Source of the DNA: DYJK01 sp040755055
Lineage (GTDB): Bacteria; Bacteroidota; Ignavibacteria; Ignavibacteriales; Melioribacteraceae
Direction of reading: 5' to 3'
Assembly: GCA_040755055.1 (NCBI GenBank)
Contig: JBFMBS010000013.1
Coordinates: forward strand, 1 to 64,000
Length of the DNA stretch: 64,000 nt
The notes under the pieces were generated by a model. It did not search any database and was not told where the DNA came from. It saw only the letters and a program-made list of their open reading frames with translations. This document shows, in pieces, positions 9,017 through 18,034 of this stretch (position 1 is its first letter; the number at the start of each line of letters is the position of its first letter). Both the position numbers and the translations under genes were made by a program.

Positions 9017-10291
9017 CTAAGGTTGAAAATTTTTTACCCAATTCATTACGTTTGCCGGAGGACGTTTATGCAGTAATTCATTTGCCATAAATTTCATATA
9101 AGGATCGATGTGTTTAAAGAATTTTTTATACCCGGCACAAAGATAATTTAACCCATTTTCCCCATCAAGTGTTTTGGTAAAACGATGTTTCGGGCATTCG
9201 CCATTGCAAGCAAAACGAAATTCGCAGTTTAAACAGTAGTTTGGGAGTTTGTCTTTTTTATCGTTCCCAAATTTTTTCTGGCTGTCGGAACAAACAAGAG
9301 ATTCTAACGGCATATCAATTATGTTTCCTAATTTATTCTCAGGGTACACATAGTGGTCGCAAGAGTAAACATCGCCGTTGTGTTCAATTGCCAATGCTTT
9401 ACCGCATGTTTCATTAAAAACGCATAGACTCTGTTTTAGTCCAAGCCAGCTTTCAAGCGAGACATCGAAAATCTGCACAAAATATTTCCCGACATCTTTC
9501 TTTACCCACTCGTCAAAAATTTCGCATAGAAAATTTCCATACTGGATTGGCTCTACGGACCAATCTGTAACGTGTGCAGTTCCGTCGTATTCCGGTAAGA
9601 CTAATTTCAATTCTTTGGTTTGAGTATTATTCATTAGCTTTTCATTTTCAGGCGAATCAGAAATTCTCTCTACGACTGGTATAAACTGCATAAAACCGCT
9701 TCCGGCTTCCCTCAAAAAATTATATACAATAAGAGGATGGTAAGAATTTTCTTTATTAACTACTGTAAGAGTGTTGAATTGAACATCGTGTTTTTTTAAA
9801 TAGGCAATTCCGTTCATTACCTTATCGAAAGAAGGTTGACCCCCTTTGTAGGTTCGGTATTTATCGTGGAGCTCTTTAGGCCCACCTATTGAAATACCTA
9901 TAAGGAAATTATTCTCTGAAAAGAAGCCGCACCATTCATCGTTTAGCAAGATACCGTTGGTCTGGAAACCATTCTCAATTTTTTTACCGTCGGAGTATTT
10001 CTTTTGGAACTCGACAACTTTCTTAAAGTAATCCACTCCCAATAAAGTAGGTTCGCCACCTTGCCAAACAAAGCTTACTGTGTCAACATCTTGTCCCTTA
10101 ATTTTCTGTTTTATGAATGGCTCAAGTATGCCGAGCGGCATTCTAAAATTTTGTTTGTTATTTGATATTTCGTACGTGTAAAGATTTTCTTTCTCAAGAT
10201 AAAAGCAGTATTTGCAATCGAGATTACAGATCGGCCCGATTGGTTTTGCAAGTACCTGGAAAGAGTCTAATTTTTTTTGCCGTGCGTGCAT
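9017..10291 (-). CDS. Anaerobic sulfatase maturase (radical SAM, SPASM)
   Basis: A 424-residue radical SAM enzyme that oxidises the active-site cysteine of sulfatases to formylglycine under anaerobic conditions. The radical SAM cluster motif is CNLDCKYC (Cys22, Cys26, Cys29). The C-terminal SPASM domain shows the expected cysteines for two further Fe-S clusters (CGKALAIEHNGDVYSCDHY and then CLNCEFRFACNGECPKHR, with a last Cys in YLCAGYKKFF). The likely client is the downstream Cys-type sulfatase on the same strand. The start codon at 10291 lacks a clear Shine-Dalgarno sequence, which is common in this lineage. Confidence 0.94.
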   Translation of the reverse strand: MHARQKKLDSFQVLAKPIGPICNLDCKYCFYLEKENLYTYEISNNKQNFRMPLGILEPFIKQKIKGQDVDTVSFVWQGGEPTLLGVDYFKKVVEFQKKYSDGKKIENGFQTNGILLNDEWCGFFSENNFLIGISIGGPKELHDKYRTYKGGQPSFDKVMNGIAYLKKHDVQFNTLTVVNKENSYHPLIVYNFLREAGSGFMQFIPVVERISDSPENEKLMNNTQTKELKLVLPEYDGTAHVTDWSVEPIQYGNFLCEIFDEWVKKDVGKYFVQIFDVSLESWLGLKQSLCVFNETCGKALAIEHNGDVYSCDHYVYPENKLGNIIDMPLESLVCSDSQKKFGNDKKDKLPNYCLNCEFRFACNGECPKHRFTKTLDGENGLNYLCAGYKKFFKHIDPYMKFMANELLHKRPPANVMNWVKNFQP

Positions 10292-10472
10292 AAGTTATAC
10301 TATATCTTGAAATAATGAAAAGGATATAAAAAAATAAAGTTTAACTTTCAATATTTAATGAGGCGTAAGTATTGTTGGAAGTAGATAAATGAATATTAAA
10401 ACATTTTTTATAACATTTTGTGGCCTTCAGAGATAACCATTCAAACCTATATTTGCGTCGATGTTAAAATAT

Positions 10473-10514
10473 TTTCACGCAAAGTCCGCAATGGAAAACG
10501 CTGAGAGCGCAAAG
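10473..10514 (+). repeat. Dispersed 42-bp GC-rich repeat, copy 2
   Basis: Matches copy 1 (4549-4589) in the pattern TTTCACGCAxAGxxCGCAATGG then CGCxGAGxxCGCxxAG. It lies just after the stop of the deacetylase-like gene on the minus strand. The remainder of the 10292-10515 gap is AT-rich with no gene visible. Confidence 0.6.
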
Positions 10515-10593
10515 ATTATTTTAGATATATCATCTTACGGACAGATGAAAAGTTACCGGCTTGTAATCTATAAAAATATACACCGGACGCATA

Positions 10594-10608
10594 TCCGCCT
10601 TTGGCGGA
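10594..10608. repeat. TCCGCC-TTT-GGCGGA inverted repeat inside T9SS domain
   Basis: A 6-base perfect inverted repeat within the coding sequence of the T9SS sorting domain, beside the 28-bp palindrome. The same TCCGCC/GGCGGA core recurs in the intergenic copy at 56081-56100. In the protein it contributes the extra residues SAKGGYAS. Confidence 0.5.
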
Positions 10609-10619
10609 AACTCCGCTTG

Positions 10620-10647
10620 GTAGGGACGCGCCGCGGCACGTCTCTAC
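10620..10647. repeat. 28-bp palindromic repeat, copy A (inside a coding sequence)
   Basis: Begins GTAGGGACGCG and ends CACGTCTCTAC; nearly self-complementary. It shares its 28-base length, both ends and most central bases with copy B at 59075-59102. Here it is in frame inside the T9SS domain of the deacetylase-like gene and is read as part of ETCRGASLP on the minus strand. Confidence 0.7.
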
Positions 10648-10741
10648 ATCAAAACTTACACTGTACTTTCCCGGTCGTTGGTATTCATTTACAAGTGTTT
10701 CAACTTCACGTCCAAGGATGTCGTACACTTTCAAAGTTACG

Positions 10742-10791
10742 ACCCCACCCTCAGTCCCTCCCCTTATTAAGGGGAGGGATATGGGAGGGGT
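10742..10791. repeat. 50-bp palindromic element, copy 1 (in frame in T9SS domain)
   Basis: A GC-skewed imperfect palindrome (arms of about 24 and 25 bases around a one-base centre, CCCCTTAnTAAGGGG). It is read on the minus strand as TPPISLPLIRGGTEGG between YSIP and VVTLKVYD of the sorting domain. Copy 2 lies at 13459-13508 at the same protein position but in the opposite orientation. Confidence 0.85.
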
Positions 10792-11683
10792 CGGAATGGA
10801 ATATTCTATTGTTGTACTTGGATTAAACGGATTAGGATAGTTCTGATAAAGAATAAATGAATTCATTAAGTTCTTTCCATTGTAGTAATCTACATCAGAG
10901 ACCAGACCACGTTCTCTCATGAGTTGTGTAACAGTTTTGCAATTTTTGTCTTTGAAAAACTCAAATAAATTTTTTAGATAAAGTTCATCATCGTCAAAAT
11001 TAAAAACATGCGTAACCATACCAAACAAACAATAGCCGGCAGTGTTTCTGTATTTATTTATTAGAGCTTTTACCGTGGCGGTATCACCAACAAAACAGTA
11101 GGTAATTCTCCAATAATTGTTTCCTAAGATGTTAAACAATTCCGGATTTGAAACCGCATCATCAAGCGTATGCCCGTAAGTCCAAAATCGAAATTGGGGA
11201 TGTAGGTCAACAGTATCACCAATACCGGCGGTCGTTATTAATGAATCTCCTTTGATAGAATTTATTATTGATATGAAATCATTCATGTCACCTCTGTACA
11301 TATCCGGGAACGTAATTTCGTTTTGAGTGTGATTGGTAAAACCATCCCATCCGGCACCGACTTCAATACCGTGATGATGTGCCCCGATTTCGTGACCTTT
11401 TTTCTGCCACTCTTTGAGCAATGATAATTTAAACTGATCCGATGCAATATATTCCGCCCACTGTGGTGTAAATTCGATAGTTAATGGAATTCCTTCGGTA
11501 TCGGCCAAGTTTATTAACTGTATGAGCTTTGGAAAAAGATTATAATCTTTTGGTTAGCAATGAATTACAAAAAAAGGAGTTATGTTTTGCGCACTAATAT
11601 TGCCGGCTACTACAACAATCAAAATTAAAAATTGTTTAATTCTTGTCTCAATCATTTTAATAAATTATTAAAAATAGATTCTC

Positions 11684-13219
11684 CTATTTATTCATAATCA
11701 TTTTGATAGATTTATTATAACCGGCGGAGGAATTAACAACATTAACCTTACAAACATAAACACCCGAAGGTACAGTTTTATTATTCCATGTTATGTTGTA
11801 ACTGCCGGATTGTTTTTCTTCATTCATAAGAACATCTACTATTTGACCAAGCATATCATAGATTACAACTCTCACATGTGATCTGTTAGGAATAGAAAAT
11901 TTTATTTGTGTTTGAGCGTTAAACGGGTTAGGATAATTTTGGTAGAGTACAAATTCATCAGGAAACGCGGTTTCATCTTCAACGCCAATGATAAGCGGAA
12001 TATCGATTACTGTTGACACAACATGTGCACTGTAAACTTCGCTATAAGCCGTTAATGTAACTGTGTACGTGCCGGTCTGCATATATTTATGAACCGGGTT
12101 TTGTTCTTCGCTTGTTCCGCCATCACCGAAATCCCAATTCCATGCAATTGCATTTGTGCTATTATTGGTAAAAGTAACGTAACCATATTCGTCTTTTGTA
12201 TATGTAAAAGCAGCAACCGGTTTGTGTATATTATAAAGAAAATCTCGTACCTTCTCTACAATAATATTCCAGTATTGATTTGGCGCCGGACTCCACATGC
12301 CATTTGTCACTCCATAAAATTCATGCCCTTCTCCATCAACGAAATAAGTCTCGTGGGGATAATTCAATTGTGTAAGCCGTTGATCAATTAACTGGCTTCC
12401 GTATGTGGCGGATAAACTTGGAAGTTGAAATGGAGAACCGAGCGCAAACGGTACTACTGCATCCGCCGTTCCATGTACAAGAAGTATTGGTATTTGCGGA
12501 TTGTTACTTTCTATTAAATCCGGATGTTTGATCGCTCCCCAAAATGCAATCACACCATTAGCTTGTGAGCTATGGGAAGTATAAGAACCGATAGCATCAA
12601 GTGTCCCGAGATCCGGTCCATTATCTAATGTAGGAGGAAAATTATTAATTGTATATGTGCCGGCCGGTCTTTCCGATTCTTTGTTCATGAATAGATTGTG
12701 TATTCCTATAAAAGCACCGGCGCTGCTTCCGAGAATGTAAATATGATCGGGAGAAATTTTCAATGTTGGCGCATTCTCTCTTAAATATCTAAGTAACGCA
12801 CGGCTGTCTTGAATTGCTCGATAAACGGATCTCTCTCCGCTTGTGTTGCTTAGTAAATTCATCCCCAAACGGTATTGAGCCGTAGCAGTAACATATCCTT
12901 TCTGTGCAAATATTTTACAGAACTCCATCATGTCATCATGTTCTTTGTTGCCGCTAACAAAACCGCCGCCGTGAAAACAAACGAGCATTGGTCTCTCTTG
13001 TAATTGATCGCCTTCCGGCTGAAAGATGTGAAAGGTTAAATTAACATTGCTTGTTGAGTTCTCACCAAGGTAAGGACTATTTAGCTGCGGTGCTGTTACG
13101 TAAACCTGGTTCGTGTGTGTTTGAGTGTAATTAAATTCGCTGTCGATGTACCTGGTGGCGCTTTGCGGGTAAACACTTATACAACCCACTAAAATCAAAA
13201 TGGAGAATACATTTTTCAT
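11684..13219 (-). CDS. Secreted esterase/lipase-like alpha/beta hydrolase with PKD and T9SS domains
   Basis: A 511-residue secreted enzyme. Signal peptide at 1-18 (ILILVGCISVYPQ), then an alpha/beta-hydrolase of the carboxylesterase type with the oxyanion motif CFHGGGF near residue 83 and the nucleophile elbow GSSAG near 164. Later come HGTADAVVPF (candidate Asp) and GEGHEFYG (candidate His). A PKD domain follows (about 340-405, with WNWDFGDGGTS), then a T9SS sorting domain with YQNYPNPFNAQ and the final SIKMIMNK. It should be exported through the outer membrane by type IX secretion and hydrolyse an ester, perhaps an acylated polysaccharide. The sorting domain here is uninterrupted, unlike those of the two neighbours. 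Confidence 0.9.
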   Translation of the reverse strand: MKNVFSILILVGCISVYPQSATRYIDSEFNYTQTHTNQVYVTAPQLNSPYLGENSTSNVNLTFHIFQPEGDQLQERPMLVCFHGGGFVSGNKEHDDMMEFCKIFAQKGYVTATAQYRLGMNLLSNTSGERSVYRAIQDSRALLRYLRENAPTLKISPDHIYILGSSAGAFIGIHNLFMNKESERPAGTYTINNFPPTLDNGPDLGTLDAIGSYTSHSSQANGVIAFWGAIKHPDLIESNNPQIPILLVHGTADAVVPFALGSPFQLPSLSATYGSQLIDQRLTQLNYPHETYFVDGEGHEFYGVTNGMWSPAPNQYWNIIVEKVRDFLYNIHKPVAAFTYTKDEYGYVTFTNNSTNAIAWNWDFGDGGTSEEQNPVHKYMQTGTYTVTLTAYSEVYSAHVVSTVIDIPLIIGVEDETAFPDEFVLYQNYPNPFNAQTQIKFSIPNRSHVRVVIYDMLGQIVDVLMNEEKQSGSYNITWNNKTVPSGVYVCKVNVVNSSAGYNKSIKMIMNK

Positions 13220-13271
13220 GATGTTTCCTTGTTTATATGTTTGTCGGGATTTTTCGATTTTAATACCAATC

Positions 13272-14972
13272 TCATTTCATAAAAATCATTTTTCGCGCTG
13301 ACGAAAAATTACCGGTAATTAGTCTGTATAAATACACGCCGCAAGATAATTCTGAATTCTCAATTCTAAATTCTACATTATATTTTCCGGGCAGTTGGTA
13401 TTCATTTACAAGAGTTGCGACTTCACGTCCAAGGATGTCGTAAACTTTTAATGTTACAACCCCTCCCATATCCCTCCCCTTACTAAGGGGAGGGGCCGGG
13501 GGTGGGGTCGGAATTGTATAACTTATTGTTGTACTTGGGTTAAATGGGTTAGGATAGTTCTGTGCTAAATAAAAATTGTGGTCAATACTTTCATCTTCTA
13601 CTGAAACCGGAACTTGAATCTTAAAAACATTATCACTTTGATCTTTGATTGCAGCTTCATTGAAATTAAAAATTTTAACTAAACAATTTGTAGAAGGTGT
13701 ATTAGGTATTGTCCATTGGTAAGTTCCTACCGATGCATTTGTTTTGTTAACAATCTCAATCCAGTTTGTACCATTATTAGTGGAATATTCAATTGTAACA
13801 TCCGAGACGTTAGTGCTTGTCCATTGAATAACTTGTGAAGAACCAATATCCCATACTTCACCGCCATCCGGTTTCACAACAGTTACAACCGGTTGTAATT
13901 CTATTCCAAAGAGAAAATCGCTTTGATCTTTGATAGTTGGATCTGATTTATCTAATATTATAACAATGCAGCTTGCCGAAGGTGGATCGGGTATTAACCA
14001 CTGATATGAGCCGATCGATGCATCGATTGAAGAAATAATTGTAATCCAGTTATAGCCGTTATCTGTAGAATAAATTAGTTTTACATCGGTAACATCTCTG
14101 CTTGCCCATTGAATGGTTTGAGTTGAACCAATTCTCCAGATTTCACCGCCATTAGGTCTTACGATATTGATATAGGGCATTAATCTGAATTCAACCGTAT
14201 TGGCTCCCATATTAGGTATAACCAAAACATTATTCGTGTTATCATAAAAAATATCTGCCGGGCCGTTATAACCGGAAGAAACAAGTATTGGTTCGATAAT
14301 AAAATTGGGATCGTATTTATAAACAGCATTTGTACCTGATGAAGAAATATAAAAATTACCCGTGTTGTCTCGCGTTATTCCATCGAGATATGAAAGATTA
14401 GTTGTTATGATAGAAGTTATTGCACCGCTCGTGAGATCAACAGCTTCAATTGGCGAATTAACTGACCAGAACACAACTATTAACCTATTATTGACTTGAT
14501 CGCAATAAATCCCATTTGGTTCATCTGTTGTGTCCATTGTAACAAATGTTGTGGTCTGTTGATTTGATGCAGTCCATTTGAAAATTTTATGTGCCTGGTT
14601 ATCGGAAACATAAATATTTCCGGATGCATCGGCGGTAATATCATTCGGGAATATTGCACCGGCTATAGCGTAAGTGTTGGTCTTCTGACCGGTAGTTAAA
14701 TCGTAAACAAGAATTCCTTCGTCACCGGCGGCAAATAATTTGTTGTTGGAAATCGTAATTCCCCTTATTGATGTAGAGCCGCCTTGATTGAAATAGCTTA
14801 GATTTCCATTCATATCTCTTGCTATAATATTTCCATTTCCGGTATTGGAAATAAGGTAGCGATTGTTCTGGTTATCATAAACAGCGCTTTCCGGAAAATT
14901 GTAAGTAACTTGTGCATTCAGAGAATTAGAATAGAAGGAATAGAGAAGTAGTATAATAATCATCCGTTTCAT
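13272..14972 (-). CDS. Secreted NHL-like beta-propeller protein with Ig-like repeats and T9SS domain
   Basis: A 566-residue secreted protein. Signal peptide at 1-20 (MIIILLLYSFYSNSLNAQ). Residues about 25-265 are a six-bladed NHL/SMP-30-like propeller with repeats such as GNIYVSDNQAHKIFKW and GNFYISSSGTNAVYKY. Two tandem repeats of about 95 residues follow, each beginning PxGGExWxIGSxQxIQW and containing YSTDNGxNWI, probably Ig-like folds. The last 80 residues are a T9SS sorting domain (AQNYPNPFNPS). A 50-bp palindromic element lies in frame in that domain (13459-13508), giving TPPPAPPLSKGRDMGG. A second AT-rich repeat-like stretch (about 13346-13375) supplies FRIENSEL near SCGVY. No catalytic motif is seen; a binding role is likely. 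Confidence 0.85.
   Translation of the reverse strand: MKRMIIILLLYSFYSNSLNAQVTYNFPESAVYDNQNNRYLISNTGNGNIIARDMNGNLSYFNQGGSTSIRGITISNNKLFAAGDEGILVYDLTTGQKTNTYAIAGAIFPNDITADASGNIYVSDNQAHKIFKWTASNQQTTTFVTMDTTDEPNGIYCDQVNNRLIVVFWSVNSPIEAVDLTSGAITSIITTNLSYLDGITRDNTGNFYISSSGTNAVYKYDPNFIIEPILVSSGYNGPADIFYDNTNNVLVIPNMGANTVEFRLMPYINIVRPNGGEIWRIGSTQTIQWASRDVTDVKLIYSTDNGYNWITIISSIDASIGSYQWLIPDPPSASCIVIILDKSDPTIKDQSDFLFGIELQPVVTVVKPDGGEVWDIGSSQVIQWTSTNVSDVTIEYSTNNGTNWIEIVNKTNASVGTYQWTIPNTPSTNCLVKIFNFNEAAIKDQSDNVFKIQVPVSVEDESIDHNFYLAQNYPNPFNPSTTISYTIPTPPPAPPLSKGRDMGGVVTLKVYDILGREVATLVNEYQLPGKYNVEFRIENSELSCGVYLYRLITGNFSSARKMIFMK
13459..13508. repeat. 50-bp palindromic element, copy 2 (in frame, inverted relative to copy 1)
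   Basis: Its left arm on the plus strand (24 bases from 13459) is the exact reverse complement of the right arm of copy 1 (10768-10791). The two copies therefore sit in opposite orientations relative to their host genes, yet both are translated without a stop and occupy the same position in the sorting domain. Confidence 0.85.
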
Positions 14973-15223
14973 ATTCTTACTCCTTGGTTATTTATTTGCA
15001 GTAATAAAACTTCTTTTAGGAATAAAAAGGTTTGATAGAAAAAATGTAGTTGTTCACAACATTAGCACCTCTCTTTGAAAAAATGGAATTATCTATTTAA
15101 ATATGTTATGGACTTATTGTTGAGAGTAAGAGTAATGAAGAACTGTATATAACTTATTGAATTGACACGATGTGTGCAATGATTTAAAGATAGTAAGCTA
15201 TAATAACCTCACATCTTGTCTGA

Positions 15224-15892
15224 TTATTTTAACGCGCGCCTGAAAAAATTAATCACTTCTTTCGCCGCAGCATAATGATTGTATAGTTCATCGCCAAGCT
15301 TATTACTTGTTATAGTTGAAACCGGCAGTTTACCGTGCAGATAAAATTGTGTATTGTAAATTAGCGGTTGTTTTTCCGCAGCTTCCATTAGTTCTTTTGG
15401 AAGTCGTTTCTGCTTGTCTCCCAATATTTCACCGCCAAAATATTTCTTAAACTTTCTGTCTTTCAGAATTTTATCAAGCACTTTTGAATTGTGCATAATA
15501 TAATTTCTAATCTTGGTAAGTCCCTGCTTATCTACCATGTACGAACCACAGTAAATGTTAACTCCCTTGTGGCTTATTTCGAAATAGAATCCCGGATCGT
15601 TAATAGCAGCTCTTGCTACTGAAGAAATAGCTGCGGACGCGTGAAGCTTGTATGGCGATTTATCTTTTGAGAAGCGAACGTCCCTATAAATTCTGAATAT
15701 GGCATCTTTGGGATCGGCAAAGAATGTTTGATCATCAAAACTTATCCTTGTAAGAAATTCTGCAACAAGATTATAGAACGGTTCTTTAACAACTTTTTCG
15801 TAACGCTCTTTATTCGTATTAAACCAATCACGGTTGTTGTTTGATGAAAGTTCTTTGAAAAATTTTATGAAGTCCTTGGTGAAATATGGCAT
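15224..15892 (-). CDS. DUF2461 (TIGR02453 family) protein
   Basis: A 222-residue cytoplasmic protein of the DUF2461 family, recognisable from FTKDFIKFFKELSSNNNRDWF at the N-terminus, the FRIYRDVRFSKDKSPYK block near 70-88 and the GFYFEISHKGVNIYCGSYM block. The function is not established. I prefer the ATG at 15892 over the in-frame TTG four codons upstream, since most family members begin just before this FxxxFIxFFxEL motif. It is preceded by a 251-base AT-rich gap (14973-15223) on its downstream side with no gene or clear signal, and is divergent from the HAD gene. Confidence 0.9.
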   Translation of the reverse strand: MPYFTKDFIKFFKELSSNNNRDWFNTNKERYEKVVKEPFYNLVAEFLTRISFDDQTFFADPKDAIFRIYRDVRFSKDKSPYKLHASAAISSVARAAINDPGFYFEISHKGVNIYCGSYMVDKQGLTKIRNYIMHNSKVLDKILKDRKFKKYFGGEILGDKQKRLPKELMEAAEKQPLIYNTQFYLHGKLPVSTITSNKLGDELYNHYAAAKEVINFFRRALK

Positions 15893-15979
15893 CTTTGTTT
15901 CCAATTTATTTTACATTAAAAATTTAATCATTTCTTAGGAAAGAATTATATTGGCAAACAATTTTTAGAAAAGATTATT

Positions 15980-16636
15980 ATGATTGAAAAATACAAACAT
16001 GTTATCTGGGACTGGAACGGAACAATCTTTAACGATGTTCAGCTCGGTGTAGATATAGTTAACAAAATGCTCCTTCCGCGCAAACTGCCCACATTAACAG
16101 TAGAAACGTACCGCGATACTTTTACAATCCCGGTGAAGAATTATTACGAGAGGATCGGCTTCGATTTTTCGAAGGAGTCGTTTGAAATGCTCGGTAAACA
16201 TTGGATGGATGAGTACGAATCGAGGAAGTTTGAATGTGGACTTTACAAAGGCGTAGTCGATTTGATGGAAAAAATTTCTTCACATGGAATCGGGCAATCA
16301 ATTCTTTCAGCTTACTCACAACACACACTTGAAGAAATGGTAGATCATTACGGACTTAGAAAGTATTTTCATCACATAGTTGGGCTCGATAATATTTATG
16401 CAGCCGGGAAACTTCACCTTGGTATTGAACTAATGAATAGATTGGGCAATGCTCGCCCCGCCGGTTCGAAGCTGGGGAAAGGAGAAACTCTATTAATAGG
16501 CGATACTGTTCATGATTACGAAGTTGCTTCGGAAATCGGCGCCGATTGTGTGCTGATTGCCAATGGACACCAAAGCAAAAAAATACTTGAAAAGTGCGGT
16601 GTGCCGGTGTTTAATAACATAAAAGAAATTGTGTGA
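15980..16636 (+). CDS. HAD-family hydrolase-like protein (phosphoglycolate phosphatase-like)
   Basis: A 218-residue HAD-superfamily protein. Motif I is WDWNGT (residues 10-15): the nucleophile Asp is present but the usual second Asp of DxD is Asn. Later motifs are SAYSQHT (motif II Ser), KLHLG (motif III Lys) and LIGDTVHDYEVA (motif IV acidic pair). Family knowledge says the second Asp acts as acid/base, so activity may be reduced or specialised, although WDWNGT is a recurring variant in uncharacterised HAD proteins. The cap is the alpha-helical type. It is divergently oriented to the DUF2461 gene 87 bases away. The substrate is unknown. Confidence 0.88.
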   Translation: MIEKYKHVIWDWNGTIFNDVQLGVDIVNKMLLPRKLPTLTVETYRDTFTIPVKNYYERIGFDFSKESFEMLGKHWMDEYESRKFECGLYKGVVDLMEKISSHGIGQSILSAYSQHTLEEMVDHYGLRKYFHHIVGLDNIYAAGKLHLGIELMNRLGNARPAGSKLGKGETLLIGDTVHDYEVASEIGADCVLIANGHQSKKILEKCGVPVFNNIKEIV

Positions 16637-16846
16637 TTATTTCCCAAGTAAGTTTAGTCGCGTCTATAATTAATTTCATAAACTGTAACTATTGTCAATA
16701 AACCTTCATCAAAATCTCACCTTACTGCTAAAAAATTATGTAATAATTTCGATAATAATAAGGGCAAACAATAAATTATCAAGAATACTTGGCAAATGAA
16801 TGATTAATTTTTTCTCAATTTCCCGTTCAAAATTTTTGAGGAATGA

Positions 16847-17881
16847 ATGAAACTAACCACAAAAGCATTATTAATAATTTTATTCTTAATGACATTTTTA
16901 TCATGTAAGAAAAACTCATTATCGGTAGAACCAGAACCAAATTATGAACCCGGCAAAAGAGATTACGTATGGACAGCGGATACAATAAAAGCATATTACA
17001 TTTATATCAGTTCAATATGGGGAAAGACAGTTGATAATGTATGGGCAGTAAGCATGGTAGGGGGTACATATGAAAATATTTATCGGTATAACGGAACAAA
17101 CTGGTACAAAGAAACAAGAACGCCGATAGGAAATACAACATCTCTTTGGGGAACAGACGACAATTTATGGATAAGCACACATGACGGACATATCTGGAAT
17201 TACAGTAATAACACTTTTACTTCTTCTCCGCAATTTTTGTACGGACAAAAAGAAATTTATTTTTTTAACGTAGTAGGAAAAAATAATAATGAAGTATATG
17301 CTTGCGGAGGTAAAAATATACCTTTTAATAGAGACGGGTTGATTTACAAATACGACGGTGTCAACTGGCACTTGGAATTGGAAATAAATGATTACGGTAG
17401 TCTTTATTGGGCAAGATATAGTTCAAATAATGATAAATATTATTTTCTGGCTTTTCTGGATAATAAAGAGTTAATGGATACTACTAGACTTCTTGAATAT
17501 GACGGGGAAAACATTAAAGTAGTTTATCAAAACTATATATCGGACAATACTTCAGTTATAATAAATGATATAAACGGTTATTTATATGTAACGATTGGAC
17601 ATAAGATTTTTAGGTATTATAGAAATAATTTTGAACAAATATTAGAAATAAATAATTCGAACTTTGGCGGACAAACCTGGGGGAGAAATAAAAACGACAT
17701 ATTTATTAGGATGTTCGACGGACTGATGCATTATAACGGAAGTGATACGCAGTATATATTGAAATTCCCCGAGAATATAGATTTTGGTACTTCCACGCTT
17801 GTTTTAGAGAAAGATGTTTTTGTTCATGCCTTTGATAACAAAACTGGTTACAATATAATATATCACGGACAACTAAGATAG
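16847..17881 (+). CDS. Lipoprotein with beta-propeller-like repeats
   Basis: A 344-residue lipoprotein. The signal ends in a lipobox at FLSC (Cys20), followed by charged, then proline-rich residues. The rest is built from repeats of the form SIWGKxxDNVWAV and IYRYNGTNWYKE, recurring at about residues 60, 100, 135, 165, 245 and 290. These suggest a six- or seven-bladed beta-propeller exposed at the cell envelope. No catalytic residues are seen. Such propeller lipoproteins are common in Ignavibacteria and Bacteroidota and have no assigned role. The 210-base gap before it is AT-rich and without a visible gene. Confidence 0.8.
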   Translation: MKLTTKALLIILFLMTFLSCKKNSLSVEPEPNYEPGKRDYVWTADTIKAYYIYISSIWGKTVDNVWAVSMVGGTYENIYRYNGTNWYKETRTPIGNTTSLWGTDDNLWISTHDGHIWNYSNNTFTSSPQFLYGQKEIYFFNVVGKNNNEVYACGGKNIPFNRDGLIYKYDGVNWHLELEINDYGSLYWARYSSNNDKYYFLAFLDNKELMDTTRLLEYDGENIKVVYQNYISDNTSVIINDINGYLYVTIGHKIFRYYRNNFEQILEINNSNFGGQTWGRNKNDIFIRMFDGLMHYNGSDTQYILKFPENIDFGTSTLVLEKDVFVHAFDNKTGYNIIYHGQLR

Positions 17882-18034
17882 TGGGGAAAAGCAAACCAAA
17901 TATTTTTAAACCTACAGTACCAAATGTAGCTTCTTAAAGGAATTCTGTTATCCTCTTCAAACTTTGCATTTTATAAATGAGGGGGCTTTTTTTTATAAAT
18001 AACAAATTCACTAATCATTTTTTATGGAGCTTTT

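Larger units (their letters stand above)
10516..11655 (-). pseudogene. Secreted polysaccharide-deacetylase-like protein with T9SS domain, interrupted by TAA
   Basis: The frame from an ATG at 11655 encodes a signal peptide (MIETRIKQFLILIVVVAG, ending NISAQ) and runs to 10516, but a single TAA at 11554-11556 interrupts it after FFVIHC. Downstream of the stop the frame is intact for 330 codons from a TTG at 11508. The body resembles NodB-type polysaccharide deacetylases: FTPQW, GHEIGAHHHG and the LINLADTEGIPLT start. The C-terminus (about the last 85 codons) is a T9SS sorting domain with YQNYPNPFNPS. Two short palindromic elements are inserted in frame in that domain (10742-10791 and 10594-10647). 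A GAA to TAA change would explain the stop. Alternatives are a sequencing error or a shortened cytoplasmic product from the TTG, which would lack the export signal. Confidence 0.7.

Noticed and set aside
11554..11556. Readthrough or recoding of the in-frame TAA in the deacetylase-like gene
   Set aside because: No stop-recoding signal is visible and TAA recoding is not known in this group; a mutation or sequencing error is simpler.
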